A DNA stretch of 64,000 bases, from positions 74,508,919-74,572,918 of the forward strand of contig CM057464.1 of NCBI GenBank assembly GCA_030035585.1. Reading direction: 5' to 3'. Positions 44,631 to 56,832 of the stretch are shown here, in pieces. The translations under genes were made by a program, and so were the position numbers. Below the pieces are notes generated by a model. The model did not search any database, was not told the origin of the DNA, and was given only the letters and a program-made list of their open reading frames with translations. Source of the DNA: Dugong dugon. Its lineage: Eukaryota > Chordata > Mammalia > Sirenia > Dugongidae. Every line of letters starts with the position of its first letter. The stretch's first letter is position 1.

Positions 44631-44794
44631 GGAGCCCTTGTGGCACAGTGATTAAGAGTTATGGCTGCTAACCAAACGGTTAGCAGTTTGAATCCACCTG
44701 TCACTCCTTGGAAACCCTATGGGGCAGTTCTACCCTGTCCTATAGGGTCACTATGAGTCAGAATTGACTCAATGGCAATGGGTTTGTTTTTTTT
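44631..44794 (+). mobile_element. AfroSINE-type SINE, short form
   Basis: GGAGCCCTTGTGGCACAGTG head, 'gggcagttctaccctgtcct' body, 'gagtcagaattgactcaatg' end, then a T-rich tail. Confidence 0.9.
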
Positions 44795-44889
44795 ATGGAA
44801 ACCTTAGAGGAAGCAACAGAAGATTCTGGTGAGTCAGTTCTGTGATGCTCAGGAAGATTTTCCTGGAGGAGCAGTTTAGTGCTCACTCT

Positions 44890-45130
44890 TCCAGTCCTTC
44901 TATATGTTGTGTAATTTCCTATGTCAGATCCTTTCTGCTTAGAATGCCTTGAATAATTCACCACACCAACTGGACTCCTTGTCAGTTCCTGTTTACTTGA
45001 ACTTTCTTAACTCTGTATATCTGTCCATGTGCTTTCCTCCATTCTTCAAACATCAGCTCAAATATTACTTTATTTATGAAGCCCTCCTAGACATAATTTT
45101 TGTTCTTCTTCTCTGAAGTCTTATAACCCA
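44890..45130 (+). repeat. L2 LINE 3' fragment
   Basis: 'tctgcttagaatgccttgaa', 'aaacatcagctcaaatatta' and 'atgaagccctcctagacata' match the L2 coding end. Confidence 0.7.
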
Positions 45131-46040
45131 TTGTCTGGGAAATCTCATGTTACAAGGACCCCAGCTATGTACAAACTGTTCCTGTTTTAGGATTTAGACA
45201 AATCCAGATACATTGGCAGGACAGGTGAAGTGAGCACATGTAGTATATTAGCATTAAGACAATAAATCCTGGGAAAGACTTTAAGAAAGTAAGGTCAGAC
45301 ACACAAAATTGGTTCAGTAACAATGCTCTTTTTTGTAGGTCTGGAAGATTTTGATGTTGACTTCCTTCCCAATCCCTGAGGATTTCTATCTGAATCCCAG
45401 ATAGAAAGGGAACTACCAGCAAGAAAAATGAAATGACTGCTTCACTAAAATTCTGAATATTATTGTTGCACACATTATAAAGATGGAAAGAAAGGATTTT
45501 CCATATTTTAGTTTGTACACCACAGCTATGCCTGAAGACCACCAGCTTTCCCAGCACACAACTCAAAGAGCCCCTTTAGTTGGAACATCGTTTTGACACT
45601 ACATGGTTGGACCTCATCTTTGGCAGACCCAGGAAGACCCTATGGCATCAATGTCTTTGCTACCTATAATTTAGGGGCAGGGTAAGGCCATCCTAGAGCA
45701 GAAAATAAGTCTAATATCTTTTAGAACGCAAAGAGCTCTCTCTCTCTCTCTCTCTCTCACACACAGCTTTTGATGGCATCTAGGAGCTCAGGTAAGTTAC
45801 CTACCAGCTTTATATAACCATAATGGTTTCAGAAGAAGAAAGAAAAAATGGAAAATGATCACTGTAACTAAAACACCTTACTCTAAACACATGTGGGCAC
45901 AATCTAAGGACTCTCAGAAATAACTAGAGGAACTATTTTATTGGTAGGGAATATAGTCAAAAGACTAGTTTGTTATTAAAATTATGATCCTTCCAGATTT
46001 GTGTGGCCTGGAATTGAAGTGTACAATTGGTAGTATGCAA
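45131..46040. other. No gene; (TC)n at 45738-45760
   Basis: The 133-codon minus-strand frame (45566-45165) shows hydrophobic stretches but no recognised domain. I treat it as chance. Confidence 0.5.
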
Positions 46041-46044
46041 TGAT

Positions 46045-46172
46045 ATATATGCATGTGATTTTCCCTATCTGATCTAGGCTATAATCCTCTTAAAGTTCAT
46101 TTATGAATTCCACACAATAACTAGCATAGTGCCTCATACATAATAGGTGAACAAGATAAGTATTAAATGAAT
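46045..46172 (+). repeat. L2 LINE 3' terminus
   Basis: 'aactagcatagtgcctcata' and 'cataataggtgaacaagata' then 'ttaaatgaatg' give the L2 end. Confidence 0.65.
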
Positions 46173-48020
46173 GCTTTTTTGCTTTTTTATTTTTACACAT
46201 TTTTCTTCTCTACCAAGCACACACACATATACATAAAACTTGCCAATACCCTAAGTCACATTCATTTATATTTTACTAATATAGAATTTAAAGTAATTGT
46301 CTTATGTAAAGTATTGGTCTTAAAAAACCCAAATCACTTCCAAATTTATTGTCTTACTTTTAAATCACAATACTTTGCTTAAGTACTAAAAGTAGTCATT
46401 ATTAATTTTATATTACAGATGAAAAGTCGGTATAAATAATGTAATTTTTTTTCTGTTTATATAGTTATTTCACTCCTGGGATAAAAGTAGAGAAAAAGCT
46501 AGATCATTTGACAATAAGTTTTATGCTAATTTTTCTAAAATATGCTATATCTTTGAATGTCTACAATAACTCTGATTATGGTTTATTTTGAAAAGCATTT
46601 TTTGAAGGGGTTAATTCTATGATTGTTAAACGGGCATGTATGGTTTAGCAAAGGCCTTTCTTCCTTTAGTAGAACAATTGGAGTTCCATTCTGGAAAATT
46701 AAAAGTGAGTAAATATATTGGGAATTCCAATGTGTGTCTTCTAAATATTGGCTTTGCTGATTTAAAAAAAAAAGGCAGTTGGTGCCACATTATACCTTTA
46801 TTCTCTCTAGAGATAGTAATCTTGAATAAGAAATTTCTACCCTGAAGACCACCTAATGTTTTATAACTACAATTTCTAAAGGAAAACATTATAAAAACAT
46901 AGCCTAAGGAAGTACCATTATTTGAACAAATGTTTTAATACGGCCACAGTGAAACTCTATACTTCACCAAATTTGCATACTTTTTATGTTTGCCAGTAAC
47001 AGTAGTCTTCAATATTGTGGGAAAATTTATATACATATATACATACATTTCTCCTTAAAATCATATCCTAAGAATTTCTTAAAAATAATATTCTTCAAAG
47101 AGGGATTTTTGATGAGATCAGAGTAAGAGTGACAGAAAAAAAAAAATCTGCTAGTCTCCTATCAGGTAGAGTTAAATAACAGTGTTATTAGAGATGTTGA
47201 TGATTTTGGAAGCAGATTTAATAATGATATAAATCAAATGTTAAAATAATCCTCTAAGGAAACTGACTTCATTTGGGAGAAAAATAAAGTTTCACCAGTA
47301 ACCATAGTGAGTTGATATTACGGCAGTTGTTTTCATAATCTGTTGCCATGACTTTTTTGACTTTTGGGCTAGATTTTACTTCAAATACAACAGATGGCAA
47401 CGATTACACTTCTGTAACTTTTTTTTTTCCTTGAATAACTAAACAGAGCACAATAAAATAAACAGGCTTATTCACTAGAGAGTTTTGTCTTGTTTCACAT
47501 TTTATTAAAAACTAAAATTGAACAAAGTAACTCATACCAAATAGAATATAAGACCTCCATGTACCCCAAACTTTACCCCCAATTTAAAAGTACTAAAGTA
47601 TTCTATTTTGTTCTACTCATATTTTTTAAGACTTCTGAAACAAAATGGAACAAAAATATTGTAAGGAAAGATGTTTGCAACATTGACAGCACAAATCGGA
47701 AGCAAATGTTCCAGATATGAGAAAACTTCACGGCATGATAAATTTTACTTGCTACAAGATTTGAGACATCAGATCAAGATGGAATTAAAATCTGAAAAAA
47801 AAACCTTACAATTGATTTGTTTTTGAAAATTTTCAAATTTGTTTCTTAGTATTATATGTTCTCTTCATGACTTGACTTTCCTTCTCACGATACCCCCCAA
47901 AAAAGAGGTTAATTTTCAAAATTCAAAATAAAACATAAAAGATAAAATAAAATTATGATTACTGTGCATAGTAGTAGATTTTAAATAATTTATCTCTGTA
48001 AATATTAGTTAATGTATGTT
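46173..48020. other. 1.8 kb AT-rich sequence, nothing recognised
   Basis: No reading frame above 90 codons and no repeat family I can name. Confidence 0.5.
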
Positions 48021-48029
48021 TGGTGGGAA

Positions 48030-48235
48030 ATGTGTTATCAGTAGATGAGAGTTACATTTCCAGATGCTTAAACTGATAATATGTGTCCTTGGGTAAATCA
48101 TTTAACTTTCTGTATTTTTCCCATTCTTATAAATGAAGAATATAAATTCTTTGTCAAGATAAAATTTGTAAATTATGTTCAAATGCCTATATACAATTTG
48201 GCAGGGACTTAAAGGCATCACACTAATATCAACAT
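48030..48235 (+). repeat. MIR SINE
   Basis: 'gtccttgggtaaatcattta', 'actttctgtatttttcccat' and 'aaatgaagaatataaattc' follow the MIR core. Confidence 0.65.
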
Positions 48236-48879
48236 TAAAACTGTTAGTCACAGTGATTTCATTGGCATAGATAAGAGTCTTTCTTAAATAGTGTGCAGAA
48301 TGGTTTCTAAAATGTTAAATTGCCTTTTTTAATGATCTCATCGTGATTTCATTCTTTGGTTTAACAGCTTGAGAATTTAATGAAATTAAGTGTCCTGACT
48401 GAGCAATACCCAAAGTATTTGCCTATAAAATTTTTATTTTGAAAACAAACCCTGCAAAAATTCTGCTGAATGACTATTTAAAGAAGACCAGTAGAAAAAA
48501 AAAATCTAGTTAAGGGTTAAAACTTGAATCTTTCTAATTATAATTATCAACAATACAAAAACAGTTACTAGATATTGCAACTGGAGGCCACTAACCCTAA
48601 TGTAAATAGGTTGAAGTTTCATTATCATGACATATTTTCTAATTATAAAAGTAATATTTGATGATTATTTTTGAAATTTGGAAAACCAGAAAGAGGAAAA
48701 CAAAGAAAATAATAAACACATATTATGCTCAGAAAGAAAGTGTTACATTTTTGCTGTATATCTTTTCAGAGTTTTTTCTATACATGTTCAGGAAGTAACC
48801 TATTTACATATACATGTTAATGTATTTAAAAGTCAGAGACCAAAAATAAATTAAAAAAAAAATTCACGTAAGTAATAGG
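48236..48879. other. AT-rich; possible old L1-like piece near 48630-48800
   Basis: 'ggaaaaccagaaagaggaaa' and 'gctgtatatcttttcagagt' resemble an old LINE 3' region also seen at 53080. Weak. Confidence 0.35.
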
Positions 48880-50885
48880 GTCCAGCTTTCGAATGCATAT
48901 GAGGTGAATGAAAACACCATGGCTTGGGTCAGGCGCACCTTGGTCCTTAAGTGATATCTTTGTTTTTTAGCACTTTAAAAAGGTCTTTTGCAGCAGATTT
49001 TTCCAATGTAATGCATCGTTTGATTTCTTAACTGCTGCTTCCTTGGGCATTGATTGTGATCCAAGTAAAATGAAATCCTTGACAACTTCAGTTTTTTCTC
49101 TGTTTATCATGATGTTGTTGTAAGAATTTTGGTTTTTTTTTTTATGTTGAAGTATAATCCATACTAAGGGCTATAGTATTTGACCTTCATCAATAAGTGC
49201 TTCAAGTCCTGTTCACTTTCAGCAAGCAAAGTTGTGTCATCTGCATATGTTGTGTTATTGTTAGGTGCCGTTGAGTCGGTTCTAACTCACAGCAACCCTA
49301 TGCACAACAGAACAAAACACTGTCGGGTCCTGTGCCATCCTCACAATTGTTGTTATGCTTGAGCCCATTGTTGCAGCCACTGTGTCAATCCATCTCCTTT
49401 AGGGTCTTCCTCTTTTTCACTGACCTTCTACTTTGCCAAGCATGATGTCCTTCTCCAGGGACTGAGCCCTCCTGATAACATGTCAAAAGTATGTGAGACA
49501 TATGACAAATTGTTAATGAGTCTTCCTCCAATCCTGCTGCCCCGTTCTTCTTCATATAGTCCAGTTTCTCAGATTATTTGCTCAGGAGACAGATTGAATA
49601 AGTGTAGTGAAAGGATATAACCCTGAAGCACACGTGTCTTGACTTTAAACCATGCAGTATCCCCTTGTTCTGTTCGAACGACTGCCTCTTGGTCAAAGTA
49701 CAGGTTCCTCTTGAGCATAATTAAGTGTTCTGGGATTCCCATTCTTAGCAATGTTATCCATAACTTGTCATAATCCACCCAGTCGAATGCCTTTGCATAG
49801 TCAATAAAACACATCTTTCTGGTATTCTCTGCTTTCAGCCATGATCCATCTGACGTCAGCAATGATATCCCTCATTCCACATCCTCTTCTGAACCCAGCT
49901 TGAATTTCTGGCAGTTCCATCGATGTACTGCTGCAACCACTTTTGAATGATCTTCAGCAAAATTTTACCTGTGTTGTGATATTAATGATACTGTTTGATA
50001 ATTTCCGTATTCTATTGGATCACGTTTCTTTGTAATAGGCGTAAATATGGATCCCTTCCAGTCGGTTGGCCAGGTAGCTGTCTTCCAAATTCCTTAGCAT
50101 AGACGAGTGAGCACTTCCAGGGCTGCATCCATGTTTTGAAACATCTCAATTGGTATTCTGTCAATTCCTGGAGGCTTGCTTTTCACCAATGTCTTCAATG
50201 CAACTTGGACTTCTTCCTTTAGTACCATTGGTTCTTGATTATATGTTATCTCCTAAAATGATTGAACATCGACCAATTCTTTTTGGTACAGTGACTCTGT
50301 GTGTTCCTTCCATCTTCTTGTGATGCTTCCTGCGTCATTTAGTATTTTGCCTGTAGAATCCATCAATATTGCCACTCAAGGCTTGAATTTTTTCTTCATT
50401 TCTTTCAGTTTGAGAAATGGCAACTATATTCTTTCCTTTTGGTTTTCTAACTCTAGGTCCTTGCACACGTCTTTATAACACTTCACTTTGTCTTCTCAAG
50501 CTGCCCTTCAAAATCTTCTGTTCAGCTCTTTTTACTTCATCATTTCTTCCTTTTGCTTTAGCTACTCTACATTCAACAGCAAGTTTCAGAGTCTCTTCTG
50601 ACATCCATTTTTTTCTTTTCTATCTTGTTAATGACCCCTTGCTTTCTTCATGTTTGATGTCCTTGATGTCATTCCACAGCTTGTCTGATCTTCAGTCATT
50701 AGCATTCCATGCATCAAATCTATTCCTGAGATGGTCTCTAAACTCCAGTGGGATACACTCAAGGTCGTACTTTGGCTCTCGTGGACTTGTTCTAATTTTC
50801 TTCAGCTTTAACTTGAACTTGTATATGAGCAATTGATGGTCGGTTCCACAGTTGGCCCCTGGCCTCTTCTCATAGTCATGGAAAT
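48880..50885 (-). mobile_element. RTE LINE fragment, antisense, interrupted by a second RTE
   Basis: On the + strand the complement of the late RT region ('gtccagctttcgaatgcata', 'ccatggcttgggtcaggcgc') leads through the RT. A minus-strand open frame at 49862-49569 gives 'CFIDYAKAFDWVDYDKLW'. It continues to the linker, with 'gtcggttccacagttggccc' near 50838. Both true RTE ends are missing. A younger truncated RTE sits at 49250-49498. Confidence 0.9.
49250..49498 (-). mobile_element. Truncated RTE 3' end nested in the older RTE
   Basis: The complement of the RTE tail ('gttattgttaggtgccgttg') through 'aacatgtcaaaagtatgtga' interrupts the host RTE between 'gtgtcatctgcatatg' and 'acaaattgttaatgag'. 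CATATG at 49244-49249 and 49499-49504 is the likely target duplication. Confidence 0.85.
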
Positions 50886-51440
50886 GTAAGGGATACGTCT
50901 GCAAGGCATAGGACCAACAGTGCTACGTATCTGCTGAAACACACTGTCAGAGCTGCAGCAATCTGCCCTTTCTCCAGGGTTCTACCATGTAAGGCCACAA
51001 AAGCATTATACAAAAGATAAAATTCTATAGAATTACATGTGTAATAACTGTGCAAAAATGTGAGTTGTAGGAAAGTCATAGAATAGATTTTTATATTGAT
51101 ATAAGTATTCTATACTAGCATACCTCTATACTTATGTGTATATATTCAAATGTTTTATCATAGTATTGTACTATATGAGCTTGTTTTTTAAGTATTCATT
51201 TTCTCATATTGCACATTCCATTTTGTTGTAAGCTACTCTCAATATATTAATAATTTTATCTTTGAATAATAATGACATCAAAAGAAAATTTGACTCCTAC
51301 AGATGATAAGATATGATAAATATTATATAAAAATAAGAGCTATTGAAAGAGGATGAAAGCACCCATTAAAATATTCCTAATGGGACATCCTAGAAAATGG
51401 TGGCATGGAATGATTCTAAATTATTTTCAGAAGGTTTGCA
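50886..51440. other. Nothing recognised
   Basis: AT-rich sequence with no named repeat. Confidence 0.5.
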
Positions 51441-51444
51441 TAAG

Positions 51445-51570
51445 AAACATGGATGAGATTTGGAGTTAGGAAATCCATGCTGAGTTCAGAGTATTTCCTA
51501 GCTCTTACAGTGAGACGTTGGAAATAACAATTAAGTTCTCCTTCCCTCAGTTTTCTTAAGATTTTTGTGG
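51445..51570 (+). repeat. MIR SINE fragment
   Basis: 'gatttggagttaggaaatcc', 'tagctcttacagtgagacgt' and 'ccttccctcagttttcttaa' match MIR in order. Confidence 0.65.
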
Positions 51571-51579
51571 ATTAAATCA

Positions 51580-51900
51580 GTCATTAATCCATTCCTTCCT
51601 CAGTACTTTTAAAATATATGTTAGACTGGAAGTCATAGATGAAGACGAAACAGACCAGGGGAAGAATAAAGACAGAATAGGGTGGAGGACAGACTGAGGA
51701 AAAGAAGTCCTTAAATGATCCCAGGAAATATCAGTCAGAGATATTGGGATATCAGATGGGAGAAGCGACATTGAAGCTGGGAAAGAAGTGTTTCAGGAAG
51801 GATAGTGATGATCAAGTGTCAAATGTCTCAGGGATATCAAGAAAGAGAAGGATAGAGAAAATTGTCCATTGTTGTTTTAGTGTAGTAAAGAGAGTAGAAG
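51580..51900 (-). repeat. L2 LINE fragment (antisense, RT region)
   Basis: 'gatgatcaagtgtcaaatgt' with 'ctcagggatatcaagaaaga' is the complement of the L2 stretch also present in sense at about 23310-23390. Confidence 0.65.
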
Positions 51901-51987
51901 CACTATGTCAATGGATTTGACAATTATACACTATTCTTTTCAGAATCTTGACAGTGAAGAAAAAAGAAAAGAGATGTCATCTGTAAG

Positions 51988-52265
51988 CCAACTGACATCC
52001 ATAGTTCTCTTCTGAAGATTTGAAGATGTTGGAACTTTGCTTAATTAATTAGTTATTTTCTTGTTCTATTCAAAGTTTTCCCAACATAAATCATAGAAGC
52101 TGCCTCTACTTGAATGAAGCTTCATCGTCACAGTTGTGTTAATCACACCCAGAGGCCAAGGACACAAAAGGATAGCAGTAAACTCCTCACAGGTATGTGA
52201 CGTATTCATCCATGTAGCTCCTGAACCTTGTAGACTGCCAAACTCTTTGAGTGCTCACTATTCTC
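51988..52265 (+). repeat. Unclassified dispersed repeat, copy B
   Basis: Shares 'agttctc.cctgaagatttg'-type blocks, 'aacataaatcatagaagctg', 'gttgtgttaatcacacccag' and 'taaactcctcacag' with copy A at 43037 in the same orientation. Confidence 0.7.
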
Positions 52266-53075
52266 GTAAATCCTTCATGTCAGGAACTGTGTATAAGAAA
52301 AGTTCAAGGAAGTTGTTTGGGCTTTGAGGTGAGGTCTTTGCTTTATTTTGTTCTTATTTTAAGAAGATGGAATTTTTACTTCCCTATATGCAGAGGACAA
52401 AGAAGCAACAGGAACATACAGAAGAAAAAAGGGAGATTACTAATGGATTAAAAATCACTAAACAGGTGATGGACTATGGGAACTGGGACACAAGTAATAC
52501 AACTCTTTCCACTAAGGGGGGTGCAATAGAGCTATGAATATATGTAGATGCAGATAAATGTCTATGTGGTTATGAGTTGAAAGAGTGGAAGAATGAGACA
52601 GGAAGGAATGTTTAAGAGAGTTTCAGTCTATGAAGAAGTCAGGTTATCTGCTGAGTGTGACAAGAAGAAAGAGCACAGTCTGACTTAAGTGGAGCTCTGA
52701 TGGTTTGGAGCAGCTATTAGGTGTGATAGGTAGTTTGAGATAAGTATGTAAAAATGTGTTCTACATTATGAAGACTTACACAAATTCAGGTTCTTTTTGA
52801 TATATAAATATAAATGTGGTCCTATACTATCATTTAAAATGTAATATGAGAAACCAACTGTATTAATTTAAATATATAAGGATATCTAAAATTCTATAAG
52901 ATATAAACAAACTATAAGTGAGCATACAAGTCACAAAAGAAAAAATAAAGAAACAAAACAAATATTTGGGGAATTCCTTTAACTTTACTTGAAATTAAAT
53001 AATTACAAATTAACATGTCACCATTTCTGCTTTTCAAACTGACAAATTGTGTTCTTCTATAAAAATTACCACACA
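52266..53075. other. Nothing recognised
   Basis: AT-rich with purine-rich patches. No reading frame of interest. Confidence 0.5.
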
Positions 53076-53079
53076 GGTA

Positions 53080-53670
53080 TTACACGTCCATCTAATAAAA
53101 AAGGCTTACAAATTTAAATGCCCAAAATTTAAAAAAACATAAAACCACTTGAAATTCCAACATCCAGAGATACTTATTGTTTAAATTTTGTTATATTTTT
53201 TTTCAGATAGTTTCTCTCATATACATGTATAAATTTGTGCACACATATAGAAATACATAGATAGGCTCATATATAGATTGCTCTAAATTATGTTTATTTT
53301 ATTTAATATTCCATGAGTATCTTTTCATGTTGATAAATAAATGCTCATGCAATATTGTTAATAGCCATTTACCATCACGATGTATAAAAATAACTATTTA
53401 ACCAAACCTCTTTTGACTATTTTAATTGGTTAAATATTTTGCTATTACAAAAAATCATTCATGTTCTATATAAAATCCTTGTGCATCTATACAGTTGTTT
53501 TCCTAAAGATAACTTCTTTGAAGTTAATTTTCTTGGTCAAAGATTTTGCCCTTTAAATCTTTTGAAACAATTGTCCTCCAGAAACGTTGTACCAATACTG
53601 TGTGAGTGTGATGGTGTGTGAAGCTATTCATTTCCCTACACCTATGACAACATTTTTTATAAATATTTAA
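53080..53670 (-). repeat. Old L1-related LINE 3' fragment
   Basis: 'tgagtatcttttcatgttga', 'tttaaccaaacctcttttga', 'ttttcttggtcaaagatttt' and 'gtcctccagaaacgttgtac' follow the complement of a LINE ORF2 end in order. Confidence 0.55.
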
Positions 53671-53892
53671 TCTTTGGAAAAATAGTAAATAAAATATGTT
53701 ATTACTTGATTTATGTTTCTTTAAATACAAGTGAGTTTGCTTTATTTATTTATTTTTACTTTGATTTGTGGTCATGTGTATTTCTTCTTTTCTGAATTGC
53801 CTATTAATAAACTTTGTCAACATATGGTAAATAATTTTAATAGTGATAATAATCAGTGTTAGCATCATCTATTGTTGGTAAAATTTTAAGTT

Positions 53893-54830
53893 CTGCCTGC
53901 AGAACAGACCATCAATGACTTACACGTAAGTTCAAGTTGAAGCTGAAGAAAATTAGAACAAGTGCATGAGAGCCAAAGTATGACCTTGAGTATATATATA
54001 CCACCTGAATTTAGAAACCATCTGAAGAGTAGGCTTGATGCGTTGAACACTAATGATAGAAGACCAGATGAGTTGTGAGATGACATCAAGGACGTGATAC
54101 ATGAAGAAAGCAAAAGGTCATTAACAGGACAGAAAAAAAAATAAGACCAAGATGGAAGTCAGAAGAGACTCTGAAACTTGCTCTTGAACACAAAGTAGCT
54201 AAAGCAAAAGGAAGAAATAAAGAAGTAAAAGAGCTGAACAGAAGATTTCAAAGGGTGGCTTGAGAAGACCAAGTAAAGTATTATAATGAAATGTGCAAAG
54301 ACCTCGAGTTAGAAATCCAAAAGGGAAGAAAGAACACATTCAGAATTTTTCAAGCTGGAAGAACTGAAGAAAAAATTCAAGCCTCGAGTTGCAATATTGA
54401 AGGATTATATGGGCAAAAAATTGAACAATGCAGGAAGCATCAAAAGAAGATGGAAGGAATAAACGGAGTCCCGGTTACCAAAAAGAATTGGTCAATATTC
54501 AGCCATTTTAGGAGTTAGCATATGATCAAGAACCTATGGATCTGAAGGAAGAAGTTCAAGTTGCACTGAAAGCATTGGCAAAAAACAAGGCTCCAGGAAT
54601 TGGCAGAATACCAGCTGAGATATTTTACAAACAAATTCAACATTGGAAGTGCTCACTAGTCTATGTCAAGAAATTTGGAAGACAGTGACTTGGCCAACCC
54701 ACTGAAAGAGATCCATATATGTGCCTATTCCAAAGAAAAGTGAGCCAATGGAATGCAGAAATTATCAAACAATATCCTTAATATCACATGCAAATAAAAT
54801 TATGCTGAACATAATTCAAAAATGGTTGCC
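53893..54830 (+). mobile_element. RTE LINE fragment (linker to early RT)
   Basis: 'gaacagaccatcaatgactt', 'agaagatttcaaagggtggc' and 'aaggctccaggaattggcag' align with 8660-9530 of the longer RTE copy. About 55 bp near 53990-54040 that this copy has are absent from the long copy. It is truncated at both ends and carries stops in all frames. Confidence 0.9.
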
Positions 54831-54845
54831 ATATGTAATTCCAAA

Positions 54846-54981
54846 TCAAAAAACAACCCCTTGCCAACTCATAATGACCCTATAGGACAGAGTAGAACTG
54901 CCGCCATAAGATTTCCAAGGAGTGGTTGGTGGATTCAAATTGCTGACCTTTTGGTTAGCAGCCGTGGCTCTTAACCACTTA
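54846..54981 (-). mobile_element. AfroSINE, split by a second SINE
   Basis: Complement of the SINE 3' end and body, ending at 'ggctcttaaccactta' where a second SINE has inserted. Confidence 0.85.
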
Positions 54982-55153
54982 AACCCAAAAACCCATTGCT
55001 ATCAAGTCAATCTCGACTCATAACAACCATACGGGATAAAGCATAACTGCTTCATAGGGTTTCCAAGGAGTGGCTGGAGGATGCAAATTGCCAACCTTTT
55101 GGTTATAGCCGTAGCTCCCCGTAGCTCTGAACCACTGCACCACCAGGACTGCC
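54982..55153 (-). mobile_element. AfroSINE inserted into the preceding SINE
   Basis: 'aacccattgctatcaagtca' to 'caccaccaggactgcc'. TTAACCACTTA at 54971-54981 and 55154-55164 is a perfect 11-bp duplication. The head region repeats 'gtagctccccgtagctctga', a small internal duplication. Confidence 0.85.
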
Positions 55154-55164
55154 TTAACCACTTA

Positions 55165-55855
55165 GTACTCTTAAGCACATAGCATTCCCAATATTTTTTT
55201 GTCCTTGATATTTATTTATTAATGTTCACCAGATGGTAAAACAAATGCTACAGTAGGTTAATGGGTAAATTTCACTCTCAAAACTGTAGTTCATCTGTCA
55301 CTCCCTCAGGGAAAGAACCTGTCCATTTTCAACTTACAGAGTGGAGAAACAAAGAAAGATGTTCTCCTGGGAATAGGCTTGCTCCCAAGAGGAAGGAGAA
55401 AAGAGTTGAGCTGAGCATGCCCAGGTTATCTTTTCCTCTACTGTCCAATCAAAGAACTTACTTCACTTCTGGAGAGATAAGGAAAGGTAAAAGAAGATGA
55501 AGGATTGTTAGAGTACTTGTAAACTTTTAGAGATAAGGAAGCTACAATTTAGTCCATGACAGGTAGTTGGAAGTAGACAGAAAAAGATAATGTGATATAT
55601 TTTGTCATTCATATTATTATCCAACCCAGCCTCAGAAAGTAATTATTAAATTCAGAGAAGAGGACTATAATAACGTAGAACATTGATTCAAATGCAATAT
55701 TTATAATATTGGAGACTTTTTTAAAAAATGGCTTTTTATTCATGGAAAGAGGGCTTTCTTTTTCCTCAGCTAATTCAATGTAGACAATTAGGTTAATATT
55801 TGTGAGTCTTCTTGATATTTTTCCAAAACGATCAAATTGTAAGCTACTAAAGCAG
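55165..55855. other. Nothing recognised
   Basis: Mixed sequence. Short frames at 55261 and 55609 have no recognisable product. Confidence 0.5.
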
Positions 55856-55937
55856 TGTGGGGCAGTTCTACTCTGTCCTATAGGGTCGCTATGACTCAAT
55901 TGATTGAATGGCAACAAGTTTGGTGTTTTTTTTTTTC
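55856..55937 (+). mobile_element. AfroSINE 3' half
   Basis: 'tggggcagttctactctgtc' through 'gaatggcaacaagtttggtg' with a T-run. The head is missing. Confidence 0.8.
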
Positions 55938-56832
55938 TTTAAAGCACTATTACTTATAAGACACAGGAGGAGTATGATAAAACTTCCTCTTGTTCCTGTG
56001 TGAACAGCTAGATTATATTGCTTAAATTCCCTTGCAATTGTGTGTATCATGTCAGTGAGTTCTAGAAGTGGTTGCGTCACTTCCAGACCTGGCCCGCAAA
56101 ATCTCCAAAGTACAAACCCCAGTGCTCTTTTACCCTGTGCTGGAAAGGATGTGATTCCAAGGACATCCTTGGAAGCCATGTGTTGAAGATGGCGTACTGA
56201 ATAAACACTTGGAGGAGAAGCTACCTCACCAGAAACTATTGCACTCTTAGGTGACAAAGATACAAATTACTTCTAATGTTTAAATCACTGAGATTTGGGA
56301 GTTTATCTATTATATCAGCTAACATTTCTTCACTGGTATAAGAAAAATCTAAAATTTGTTCCATTGTCTCAGAAATAAAGTGGCAGACAGTGAGCACACT
56401 GATATTGTAGCCAAGAAGGATGAAGGTCAAAGATATGCAGTGGCAAAACGTTTGATCAAGTATCATCTGCTGTATTTCAGAAGGGAGGCCAAGTCCCTAC
56501 TGGGCTTATAGCTATAAGGAAAGTGATTGGAAAGGATAAGAATAATAATGTGTTTTGGCTTTTGCTGTCTGCTTTTAGCAAAGTATAATAAGGAACAGAT
56601 GTACTCAGGCAAGAATTGACTGGTCTTCAGGCACAAATAAAAGGCAATATAAAGAAAGTCCAGGATTTGGTCCTGTAAAAGTTGAAAAGACACCTGTTTC
56701 TAGTCCTCAGTCAGAGAAAACTGAAAGTGGTTTCAAGAAACAAGTCAACCAATTAAGCCTTAATTCGTGTCAACAGTCACATCAGTAGTGTGACCGTCCC
56801 ACTTAAGCGCAATGCTTTAGACAGTCTCAAGC
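55938..56832. other. Mixed sequence, possible old LTR-like piece near 56150-56340
   Basis: 'gaagccatgtgttgaagatg' and 'aatcactgagatttgggagt' resemble old LTR 3' ends, but I cannot name a family. Confidence 0.35.

Noticed and set aside
45165-45566. 133-codon minus-strand frame with hydrophobic stretches
   Set aside because: No homology, no start context and no splice or promoter evidence.
56150-56340. Possible LTR 3' end
   Set aside because: Only two short resemblances and no boundaries or duplication, so it is not called as an element.
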